From JBCCXL01 sp039191605 (GTDB lineage: Bacteria; Acidobacteriota; Thermoanaerobaculia; Multivoradales; JAHZIX01), in the NCBI GenBank assembly GCA_039191605.1, contig JBCCXL010000034.1:1-38803 (forward strand): DNA of 38,803 nucleotides, in the 5' to 3' direction. This document shows, piece by piece, positions 1 through 7,175 of the stretch. The notes beneath the pieces were generated by a model. The model was not told where the DNA came from, ran no database searches, and saw only the letters and a list, made by a program, of their open reading frames with translations. The position numbers and the translations under genes were made by a program. Positions within the stretch are counted from its first letter, which is position 1. Each line of letters opens with the position of its first letter.

Positions 1-230
1 ATGACGCGGGCGACTTCTTCGACCTCGAAATCTCCACCAACGGCGGCACCTCCTGGACCAGCCTCGCCTCCTTCGGCGACGTGCAGGTGAACGCTGCCTG
101 GACCGAGGCGACCACCACGGTCTCCGCCGGTGCCGACGTGCAGTTCCGAGTCAGCGTGGCGGATGCCTCCGGCGGCGGCGACCTCATCGAGGCCGGTGTC
201 GACGACATCTCCATCTGCCCGTCCAACTGA
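1..230 (+). CDS. C-terminal fragment of a secreted protein, ConA/MAM-like domain
   Basis: Open from the window edge (codons in phase with base 3) to TGA at 228-230, giving the last 75 residues of a protein whose start lies outside. The fragment holds the pattern F-x-L-E-I-S-T-N-G-G-x-S-W, then a regular alternation of hydrophobic and polar residues and a closing I-E-A-G-V-D-D-I-x-I-C. That pattern is typical of the jelly-roll (concanavalin/MAM-like) domains that end secreted bacterial peptidases and carboxypeptidases. The catalytic part is not visible, so the enzyme class cannot be named. A strong intrinsic terminator follows about 70 bp downstream. Coding is well supported; the domain assignment is moderate. 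Confidence 0.72.
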   Translation, partial: DAGDFFDLEISTNGGTSWTSLASFGDVQVNAAWTEATTTVSAGADVQFRVSVADASGGGDLIEAGVDDISICPSN

Positions 231-298
231 CGCGCACTCTCACCCTGATCGCCGCGCTCTGCGCGGTGGTCTCGGGGATCTCTGATCCCCACGCCTCG

Positions 299-332
299 AA
301 CGGCCCTGGCTCTGCCAGGGCCGTTTCTTTTT
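299..332 (+). terminator. Intrinsic terminator of the preceding gene
   Basis: A perfect 11-bp stem (AACGGCCCTGG with CCAGGGCCGTT) around a 5-nt CTCTG loop is followed by TCTTTTT. It lies 69 bp past the upstream stop codon. It is also the best-preserved unit of the degenerate repeat array that continues downstream. Confidence 0.9.
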
Positions 333-771
333 GCCCTGATGGATGTGGCCCCGGCTCTGCCGAGGGCGTTTTCTCTTTGCCCTAATACATGGCTCCGGCA
401 CTGCCGGGGGCGTTTTCTCTTTGCCCTGATATATAAACCCGACCGCTCTGATGAAGGCGTTTTTATTGCCTTAACACATAACCCGGCAACCCTGCGAGAG
501 GCATCCCCATTAACCTGAGACATAACCCCGGAAACCCTGACCAGATAAACACATTTACCCTGAAATACAACCTCCCCAGTCATGCCAGGGGCGCGTTTTT
601 AGCCTGAAATATAAACCTGAAATATAAACCTGAAAACTTCGACGAGAGTGCCTTCTTTGCACTGACACATAGCACCGACAGGTCTAGCGAGGGCGCTTTC
701 TTTACCCTGACATATAAACCGTGCCCTGATATATAAACCCGACGGCTCTGCCAGAGGCGTTTTCTTTGCCC
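299..771 (+). repeat. Degenerate tandem array of terminator-like units
   Basis: About nine to ten diverged units of roughly 45-55 bp follow the terminator at 299-332. The recurring frame is CCCTGATATATAAACCCG, then a GC-rich core such as GGCTCTGCCAGAGGCG, then a T-rich run (GTTTTCTTTGCC). Units at 333-384 and 385-424 still fold into bulged hairpins followed by T-runs; later units have lost most of the stem. Bases 423-443 and 723-743 are identical and exactly 300 bp apart. A 13-bp piece, CCTGAAATATAAA, is directly doubled at 603-628. No gene is recognised in 231-822; the array fills the space between the upstream gene and the convergent rsmE. Tandem duplication of the terminator followed by decay is the simplest reading. 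Confidence 0.75.
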
Positions 772-822
772 TAAATGATGCGACCCTTCGCCACTGACGA
801 GCCGTCCCGACCCCTGCGGGGA

Positions 823-1581
823 TCAGCTCATCAGGCGCCCCAACAGCGCTGAGACGGCGGTCTCCACGCTCAGCGCCCGCTCGCCCAGCGATACCGCGGC
901 GACGCCGAGGCTCTGCAGAAGCTGAACCTCGAAGTCGATGAAGCCTCCCTCCGGGCCCACCGCTAGCAGAGCAGGTCCACCGACACCCGATGGGCATACC
1001 CTTTCCGCTCCGGGGTGGGCGACATATCCCGCTCGCCCCTCCAGAAGCTGCGGCAACTGATCTTCGGCGAAGAGGCGAAAGCGCCGATGTTGGTGAATCA
1101 CCATCGGCAGCGTGTCGCGCCCCTGCTCCTGGCCGAGGCGGATCGCCATCTGGAGCTCTTCTGGCCGCAGGCGGGGGCTCTGCCAATAGCTCTTCTCCAC
1201 TCGCGCGGAATGCACCAAATGCAGTTCTTTGAGCCCAAAGGATGTGACCGCTGCCACTAGCCGTCGCAACACCTTAGGCCGCGGCAGGGCGAGCACCAGC
1301 ACGAGATCCAGAGGGGATGGAGGCTTCTGCCCCAAGGTCACCTCCGCCAGCTCCACCACCGCGAGCTCCACCGTCGCTAGCTTCGTCGCCGCGGGCTCCG
1401 CCGTCCCCTGCTCCACCGCCGCAACCACCGCCTCCCCCATCGCTCCTCCCAGCAGGCCAACCCGCAGTCGGTCTCCCACCTTGGCTCGATGGACCTCGAT
1501 TACGTGCCGCGCTCGCCGCCCCGTGAGGCGGACACGCTGCGGCCCAAGGAAGTCATCCCTCTCGAGCAGAATTAAGTTCAT
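823..1581 (-). CDS. rsmE: 16S rRNA (uracil(1498)-N3)-methyltransferase, RsmE family
   Basis: 252 residues, the usual RsmE length. RsmE methylates N3 of U1498 in 16S rRNA in the 30S subunit, using SAM and a trefoil-knot SPOUT fold. The N-terminal PUA-like part carries RRARHVIEVHRAKVGDRLRVG. The SPOUT half carries the segment RVEKSYWQSP, then VGPEGGF and LGERALSVETA, which correspond to the knot motifs that bind SAM; the usual Arg of 'LGxRILRxET' is Ser here. Between the two halves, residues about 55-90 form a repetitive Ala/Val/Glu/Leu stretch (TVELAVVELAEV) that looks like a simple-sequence insertion. The gene stands alone, convergent with the repeat array and divergent from the DUF5916 gene. 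The start ATG lies at 1579-1581. Confidence 0.93.
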   Translation of the reverse strand: MNLILLERDDFLGPQRVRLTGRRARHVIEVHRAKVGDRLRVGLLGGAMGEAVVAAVEQGTAEPAATKLATVELAVVELAEVTLGQKPPSPLDLVLVLALPRPKVLRRLVAAVTSFGLKELHLVHSARVEKSYWQSPRLRPEELQMAIRLGQEQGRDTLPMVIHQHRRFRLFAEDQLPQLLEGRAGYVAHPGAERVCPSGVGGPALLAVGPEGGFIDFEVQLLQSLGVAAVSLGERALSVETAVSALLGRLMS

Positions 1582-1904
1582 GGCGGCACATTCATAGCAG
1601 TAACTTCATGACGATAAGGTTCCCGAAGGCAAGGTGGGGGATAGAGTCCAAAGCGAGGCCAGGGAATCGGGGACCAGTAGAGCTTCTCCGAGGCCTATCC
1701 AGCGGCCCGAAGTCCAGCGGCCCGAAGAGAGCCAAAGAAACATTCTTCGTCGATACAGCACAACAAGTACGGCCCGATGACCGTACACAGAGATGACTCG
1801 ACGGGCAAGGGCGCTATTTCGCCTCCCTCGAATCACCCAACACCCCGAACTCTTCTGCTCCACTGACCTCTCCATCCGGCTCCACGAGCCGCCGGGAGCC
1901 CTGC
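1582..1904. other. Intergenic region with a 15-bp tandem duplication
   Basis: This 323-bp divergent region between rsmE and the DUF5916 gene must hold both promoters, but no convincing -35/-10 pair was found by eye. The only structure seen is a perfect direct duplication, TCCAGCGGCCCGAAG, at 1698-1712 and 1713-1727. Small open frames here show no recognisable protein. Confidence 0.5.
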
Positions 1905-4406
1905 ATGCCTCCTCGATTCGACGTCTTTTTCCGTCACCTTTCCTCTCCGATACGGCAATCTCCAACCTCGGGGACAGCGATTCGACCCATCCTGGAAGGC
2001 AGAGAGCGAGAAAACCATCAGGAGGTTAGCAGCGAGGCCGGTAGAAGAGTCCGTCTTGAAGCCAGCAGGAGAGTTCGCCTGGCCACCTTCGTACTGCTCG
2101 TAGCGTGCAGTCCGGTCTTCGGAGGCTCCGCTCCAGCAGCGATGGCTGCCCTCCACGAGCCAGCTTCCGAGAGCCAAGCCTCCTCGGCGGACGCCTCCCA
2201 GGAGGCCAGCGAGACAACAACCAGCGGAGAGCTCCCCCGCCAGCATTTCCAGGTTCAGCCGAGCACCGGGCCCATCGAGATCGACGGTCGCCTCGACGAT
2301 TTGGCCTGGAAGGACGCCCTGGAGATCGACCTCGCCTGGGAGACGGATCCTGCCGATAACGCGCCGGCGGACATCGAGACCCGCTGCTGGCTGACCTTTG
2401 ACGCCCAGAACGTCTATGTCGCCTTTCGTGCGGAAGATCCGGACCCCAGCGGAATTCGGGCCCGCCTGGCGGACCGCGACACCGTCTTTTCGGACGAATT
2501 CGTCGGCGTGATCTTCGACACCTTCAACGACCAGCGCCGCGGACTGCAATTCTTCGTCAATCCTCTCGGCGTGCAGATCGACGCCCTGCTGGACGAGGTG
2601 AGCGGCGGTGAGGACGAGAGCTGGGACGTGATCTGGAGCTCCGCCGGACGGCTCACAGAATTCGGTTACGAGACCGAGATGGCGATTCCCTTTTCTTCCC
2701 TTCGCTTTCCCGATACCGATGGAGAGATGACCTGGGGCCTGGATACCCTGCGCTGGCGCTCCCGGGAGGTGCGGCGACGCTTCACCAGCGTGCCCCGGGA
2801 CCGCAATAACACCTGCCACCTCTGTCAGCTCAACAAGGTCACCGGCTTTCGCGGCGCCGACCCCGGCAAGAACCTCGAGATCGTGCCGACGATCACCGTC
2901 GACCGCCTCGATTCTCGAGAGGACCTGCTGGGCCCGCTGGAGAACGGATCCGAAAACGGCGAGCTCGGGGCCACCGTGCGCTGGGGGATCAACCCCGACC
3001 TCACCCTCAGCGCGACGGTCAACCCGGACTTCTCCCAGGTCGAGGCGGACGTCGCCCGCCTCGACGTCAACCAGCAGTTCACCCTCTTCTTCCCCGAGCG
3101 CCGCCCCTTCTTCCTGGAGGGCGCCGACTTCTTCAACACGCCCATCCAAAGCGTCTTCACCCGCAACGTCGCGAATCCCCAATGGGGAGCGAAGGTCATC
3201 GGCAAGCAGGGCGATCACTTCTTCGGAAGCTTCGTCGCCCGCGACGAGATCACCAACCTGATCCTGCCGGGGGCTGAAGGCTCCGACTCCACTACCTACG
3301 AAGAGGCCAGCACCGCGGCGGTAGCACGCTACCGTCTCAACCTCGGAGACGACACCACCCTGGGCCTGCTGGTCACCAGTCGAGAAGCGACGGGCTACAG
3401 CAACCGAGTGGCGGGAATCGACGGCGTCTACCGCCCCACCAGCTCAGACATCTTGAGGGTTCAATACCTCCAGAGCCGCACCGAATACCCGCAGGAATTG
3501 ATCGACGACGAGGACCTCGACGTCCCCGCGAACACCCTCGACGGTAGCGCCCTGCGGGCGACCTGGAACCGCAACAGTCGGGATTGGAACGTCTACGCCA
3601 CCTACGAGCGGATCGATCCAGAATTCCGCGCCGACATGGGCTTCGTGCCGCGGGTGGGCTATGACTTTCAGCTCGTTGGCGCGCAGCGCAAATGGTGGGC
3701 CGACGGCGATCGCTGGTGGCAGAACGTGCGCTTCGGCGGCGACTACGACATCACCGAGGATTCCGACGGCCGCGAGCTGGAGCGGGAAGCGGAGCTCTTC
3801 CTCAATCTCTCGGCCAAGCGCCAGAGCCGAGTCAACTTAGGCCTCGGCACCCGCGACCGCAGCTTCGAGGGCACCGCCTTCAACGACGAGTGGTACCACA
3901 GCGTCTTTTTCACCATTCAGCCCACCGGCAAGCTCACCACCAGCCTCTTCTACCGCAGCGGCGACGACATCGATTTCGCCAACGTGCGCCCCGCCCGCTC
4001 GCTGATCATCGAGCCCACCATTCGCCTCGACCTCGGGCGACGAGTGCGCATGCTCCTGGAGCACGACTTCCGCCGCCTCACCGTCAACGGGCGGGAGCTG
4101 TTTACCGCCAACCTGTCCCAAACTCGAATCGTCTACCAGCTCAACCTGCGCACCTTCATCCGCTGGATCGGCCAATACTCCGACATCGATCGCGATCCGA
4201 GCCTCTACGAAGACGAAGTCGAAGAGAACAGCCGCCGCTTCCTCCAGCAGCTTCTCTTCTCCTACAAGCTCAACCCCCGCACCGTGCTCTTCCTCGGCTA
4301 CTCCGAGACTTCCGAGGGCGAAACTCCCTTCCGCGAGCCCACCATCGACCTCACCCAGGTGAACCGCACCTTCTTCATGAAGATCGGCTACGCCTGGGTG
4401 CTGTGA
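1905..4406 (+). CDS. DUF5916 protein with N-terminal CBM9-like domain, outer-membrane
   Basis: 833 residues. A basic stretch and hydrophobic segment (ATFVLLVACSPVFGG, residues about 62-76) form a late signal sequence, so the real start may lie downstream of the ATG chosen. That ATG is kept because GGAG sits 6 nt upstream. Residues about 115-300 match the family-9 carbohydrate-binding-like domain (IEIDGRLDDLAW, then YVAFRAEDPDP and DEFVGVIFDTFNDQR). Around residue 365 the DUF5916 hallmark VNPDFSQVEADVARLDVNQ is followed by FFPERRPFFLEGADFF. The remaining 400 residues alternate in beta-strand fashion and end in a hydrophobic/aromatic strand (FFMKIGYAWVL), as expected for an outer-membrane barrel. 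Function in this family is unproven; substrate capture at the cell surface is a guess. It converges with pdxH 22 bp downstream. Confidence 0.9.
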   Translation: MPPRFDVFFRHLSSPIRQSPTSGTAIRPILEGRERENHQEVSSEAGRRVRLEASRRVRLATFVLLVACSPVFGGSAPAAMAALHEPASESQASSADASQEASETTTSGELPRQHFQVQPSTGPIEIDGRLDDLAWKDALEIDLAWETDPADNAPADIETRCWLTFDAQNVYVAFRAEDPDPSGIRARLADRDTVFSDEFVGVIFDTFNDQRRGLQFFVNPLGVQIDALLDEVSGGEDESWDVIWSSAGRLTEFGYETEMAIPFSSLRFPDTDGEMTWGLDTLRWRSREVRRRFTSVPRDRNNTCHLCQLNKVTGFRGADPGKNLEIVPTITVDRLDSREDLLGPLENGSENGELGATVRWGINPDLTLSATVNPDFSQVEADVARLDVNQQFTLFFPERRPFFLEGADFFNTPIQSVFTRNVANPQWGAKVIGKQGDHFFGSFVARDEITNLILPGAEGSDSTTYEEASTAAVARYRLNLGDDTTLGLLVTSREATGYSNRVAGIDGVYRPTSSDILRVQYLQSRTEYPQELIDDEDLDVPANTLDGSALRATWNRNSRDWNVYATYERIDPEFRADMGFVPRVGYDFQLVGAQRKWWADGDRWWQNVRFGGDYDITEDSDGRELEREAELFLNLSAKRQSRVNLGLGTRDRSFEGTAFNDEWYHSVFFTIQPTGKLTTSLFYRSGDDIDFANVRPARSLIIEPTIRLDLGRRVRMLLEHDFRRLTVNGRELFTANLSQTRIVYQLNLRTFIRWIGQYSDIDRDPSLYEDEVEENSRRFLQQLLFSYKLNPRTVLFLGYSETSEGETPFREPTIDLTQVNRTFFMKIGYAWVL

Positions 4407-4428
4407 GGGCGCGTCCCTGGGCCCAGGC

Positions 4429-5061
4429 TCAGGGCCACAGCAGCTCGGTATCCCAGCTTCCGTCTTCCCGCCGTCGATACAGGCATCGGTGGTGCAGCCG
4501 CTTCGCCGCCGCCTGCCAGAACTCGATCTCCCGCGGCACCAGCCGCAGCGCCCGCCAATGCTCCGGCCGCGGGATCGACTCTAGCCCCTCGAAGCGCTGC
4601 GCCGCTGCCTGCCAGGCCCGCTCTAGCTCTTCCCGCGATTCCAGACCCGCCCCCTGCCGGCTCGCCCAGGCGGTGATCCGGCTCTGCCGCGGCCGCTCCG
4701 CAAAGCAGCGATCCGACTCCCCCTTGCTGCCTATCACTACCCGACCCCGCACCCGCACCTGACGCTCCGTCTCTCCCCAGTAGAACACCAAGGCCGCTTC
4801 TGGGTGAGCCTGTAGCTGCAGCGCCTTGGGGGATTGAGTATCGGTGCTGAACAGCAGGCCTGCCGGCCCGTGCTCGTGGATCAAGACAATCCGCGAGTCC
4901 ACCCCGCGCAACTTGCCCCCGGGCGACTCATCTCCTCCATCGAAGACCGTCGACAGCGTCACCGCGTGGGGATAGCGCACGCCGGCCTCGCTGGCGTCCT
5001 GCAGCCAGCGAGACATGAGGGGCCAGGGAGTCGGCTCGGAGTGAGGACTGGGCGGGATCAT
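4429..5061 (-). CDS. pdxH: Pyridoxamine 5'-phosphate oxidase family protein
   Basis: 210 residues, typical for PdxH, the FMN enzyme that oxidises pyridoxine/pyridoxamine 5'-phosphate to PLP in the cytosol. Visible family blocks are SPKALQLQAHPEAALVFYW, then ERQVRVRGRV, RPRQSRITAWASRQG, and the C-terminal IEFWQAAAKRLHHR followed by W..ELLWP. The FMN-binding ERQVRV and the substrate-side RLH of the canonical RLHDR motif are kept; Asp of that motif is His here, and the usual WGGYRL is WRALRL. These changes leave open a related flavin oxidase with altered specificity. The gene is divergent from the SDR gene (144 bp apart) and convergent with the DUF5916 gene. Confidence 0.85.
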   Translation of the reverse strand: MIPPSPHSEPTPWPLMSRWLQDASEAGVRYPHAVTLSTVFDGGDESPGGKLRGVDSRIVLIHEHGPAGLLFSTDTQSPKALQLQAHPEAALVFYWGETERQVRVRGRVVIGSKGESDRCFAERPRQSRITAWASRQGAGLESREELERAWQAAAQRFEGLESIPRPEHWRALRLVPREIEFWQAAAKRLHHRCLYRRREDGSWDTELLWP

Positions 5062-5205
5062 CGGCTCACCGCAATTCTCTCACTCTCTGATCGTTCACAG
5101 GTGTAGATTCCGGGCGTAGAGAGATCCCGGCAAGATCCACGGACCGTCGACACGAGGCACAACCGACGCTCGGTCCTGGATCGCTGCCTCGGATATGCTC
5201 AGCCC

Positions 5206-5997
5206 ATGAAGATCACCGCGAACACCCGTTGTCTCGTCACCGGCGCTTCCTCCGGCATCGGTCGCGCCATCGCCCTGGAGCTCGCCCGTCGGGGCGCCAA
5301 GGTCGCCCTCACCGCCCGATCTCAGGAGAGCCTAGAGAAGGTGGCGGAAGAGGTGAACGCCGCCGGGGGACAGGGGCTGGCGCTGCCCTGCGACGTGACC
5401 AACGAAGCAGCAGTGGCCGAGTTGGTGGAGCGGGTGGCGGCATCCTTCGGCGGGCTGGACCTGCTGGTGGCGAACGCTGGCCTGGGCAAGTACGCCGCGG
5501 TGGAGGAACAGGGGCCGGAGGTGGTGGACATCACCATCCAGACCAATTACGTCGGCATGACCCGCACGGTGCGCCACGCCCTGCCTCACCTGCTGGCCTC
5601 GTCGCCGGGGCACGTGGTGGGGGTCACCTCCTCTGCCGGGATCATTCCCCACACCACGGCGGCGGCCTATGCGGCCTCCAAGGCGGCCTCGAATATGTAC
5701 CTCGACGTGCTGCGGCTGGAGGTGGCGGATCGCGGCGTCGGGGTGACGAAGATCTGCCCAGGGGCGGTGCAGACGCCCTTCCTGGAGAAGGCGGATCTCG
5801 ACCCGAAGAAGGATCTACCGCTCCTCGCCCGCTGGCTGGTGCGCACCCTCAGCGAAGAGGAAGTCGCCCGCGCTACGGTGCGCGCCGTGGAGCGCAATCG
5901 CGGCGAGGTCGTTCAGCCCTTCATGCTTGGTCTCTTCGCGCTCTTCCAGCGCACCGCTCCGGCCCTCGCCGGCTGGGTGCAGCGCAAGACCGGCTAG
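5206..5997 (+). CDS. Short-chain dehydrogenase/reductase (SDR family)
   Basis: 263 residues, a classical SDR. The Rossmann motif TGASSGIG is at residues 12-19, ARS follows the second strand (NADP preference likely), CDV at 62-64, NAG at 90-92, and the catalytic set is N114, S142/S143, Y155 and K159 in YAASK. PG near residue 183 follows the usual substrate-loop position. The C-terminal 40 residues are rich in Leu/Phe/Trp and end in GWVQRKTG, suggesting membrane association or a lipid-like substrate. The substrate cannot be told from sequence. The stop codon overlaps the stop codon of the convergent bpt gene in a shared CTAG. Confidence 0.9.
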   Translation: MKITANTRCLVTGASSGIGRAIALELARRGAKVALTARSQESLEKVAEEVNAAGGQGLALPCDVTNEAAVAELVERVAASFGGLDLLVANAGLGKYAAVEEQGPEVVDITIQTNYVGMTRTVRHALPHLLASSPGHVVGVTSSAGIIPHTTAAAYAASKAASNMYLDVLRLEVADRGVGVTKICPGAVQTPFLEKADLDPKKDLPLLARWLVRTLSEEEVARATVRAVERNRGEVVQPFMLGLFALFQRTAPALAGWVQRKTG

Positions 5998-6881
5998 AGG
6001 GCCTCTTCTGCGGTCTTCGCTAGCGGCGGACTCCATGGGGCAGCTTCGCTGGGCCGGGGCCGACCGCTGAGCAGCTGATAAGGCTGGAAGCGCTTCTTGT
6101 AGATCATGCTGGCGTTGCCTTCGACTCGGAAGCCGAGATAGACGTGAGGGATTCCGCGACTGCGGGCCAGCTCGATCTCGGCGAGGACGGCGAAGGTCCC
6201 CAGACTGCGGTGGCGGTGCTGCGGATCGTAGTAGCAATAGACCGCCGAAACGCCCCGCGGGAGAAGGTCCAGCAGAGCGACGGCCACCAGGCGCCCGTCG
6301 ATCTCTAGGGCCAGCTCGTAGCCGAAGGCCTCGGCGCCGTGGACGAAAGTGAGGAAGTAGGTATGGGGATCGGCCTCCTGGGGCTCCCACCCCCGGTGCT
6401 CGGTGCGCTCGCGGTGGAACGCTTCGTAGAGCTCCAGGTGCTCCCGGCTGAGGCGAGGGCGACGGAGAAAGATCCGTACATCCCGATTGCGGCGCCAGGC
6501 TCGACGCTGAGAGCGACTGGGCTGGAATCGATCGACGTCGATTCGCAGCCCGACGCACTCTTGGCAGGTAGCGCAGGCAGGCCGAAAGAAGACCTGACCA
6601 AAGCGCCGCCAGCCGCGCTCCAGAAGCTTTTGATACGCCTCCGGCGGGCAGCCTTCGAGCACCTGATAGTCCACCTCCGCGCTTCGCTTGGGAAGGTAGA
6701 CACAGGGCTCTTCGTCCGAACGCAGGGATTCCAGAATCCGAAAGGGATTCGGTGCGGGCTCGGCGCCTCCGCCGGAGGCAGCCACGGGGTCAGTGGGCGA
6801 TCGATCTCGGCTCATGGCGTTGTACTTCGTCAGCATATCGCGCACTGAGTGCAAGAAGCTTCCACGACTCGCCCGCAGCAT
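5994..6881 (-). CDS. bpt: Aspartate/glutamate leucyltransferase (Bpt/ATE family)
   Basis: 295 residues. Bpt moves leucine from Leu-tRNA onto proteins with N-terminal Asp or Glu, feeding the N-degron pathway. Family landmarks are CVYLPKRSAEVDYQVL, then the cysteine cluster CATCQECVGLRIDVDRF, the core FHRERTEHRGW, and the GNAT-like C-terminal half with LLPRGVSAVYCYYDPQHRHRS, LGTFAVLAEI and HVYLGF. Start choice is uncertain: ATGs at 6881, 6836 and 6816 are all in frame, none has a well-spaced ribosome-binding site, and the conserved part begins near residue 45. The architecture also fits arginyl transferases (ATE1); the compact length favours the bacterial Bpt type. Confidence 0.88.
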   Translation of the reverse strand: MLRASRGSFLHSVRDMLTKYNAMSRDRSPTDPVAASGGGAEPAPNPFRILESLRSDEEPCVYLPKRSAEVDYQVLEGCPPEAYQKLLERGWRRFGQVFFRPACATCQECVGLRIDVDRFQPSRSQRRAWRRNRDVRIFLRRPRLSREHLELYEAFHRERTEHRGWEPQEADPHTYFLTFVHGAEAFGYELALEIDGRLVAVALLDLLPRGVSAVYCYYDPQHRHRSLGTFAVLAEIELARSRGIPHVYLGFRVEGNASMIYKKRFQPYQLLSGRPRPSEAAPWSPPLAKTAEEAL

Positions 6882-7114
6882 CTCCTTGGCAACGGCCCGC
6901 TCCGCTCCCGCGCCAGCATCAACACCAGAGCGAGCATTCTGCGACTAGCAGTAGGGCGAATCCCGCTGCTTCTCGCCCTGCAGGCGATGCTCTTCATCCT
7001 GCCCACAGTAGCTCCGCCACCAGCCGACCGTCGTCGCCGCCAGTCCTGCAGAGGCCAGGCAAACTCTCAGCTCGCCAGCTTCTTGGTGAGCTCCAGAGTC
7101 AAACCGAGCACCCC

Positions 7115-7159
7115 AAAAAGAAACGCCCCGGCCTCACTGTGGCCGGGGCGTTTCTTTTT
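7115..7159. terminator. Bidirectional long-stem terminator
   Basis: A perfect 19-bp inverted repeat (left arm 7115-7133, right arm 7141-7159) closes a 7-nt loop TCACTGT. It is A-rich on the left edge and T-rich on the right, so it works as an intrinsic terminator in both directions. It sits 16 bp past the stop codon of the minus-strand S9 peptidase, its most likely client. Confidence 0.92.
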
Positions 7160-7175
7160 CATTCTGCCAGCTTGA

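Noticed and set aside
299..771. Repeat array read as a CRISPR
   Set aside because: Units are diverged, there are no constant repeats with unique spacers of even length, and no cas genes are nearby.
1833..3218. 461-residue minus-strand open frame inside the DUF5916 gene
   Set aside because: Shadow of a high-GC coding region; no family motifs, while the plus strand has clear DUF5916 signatures.
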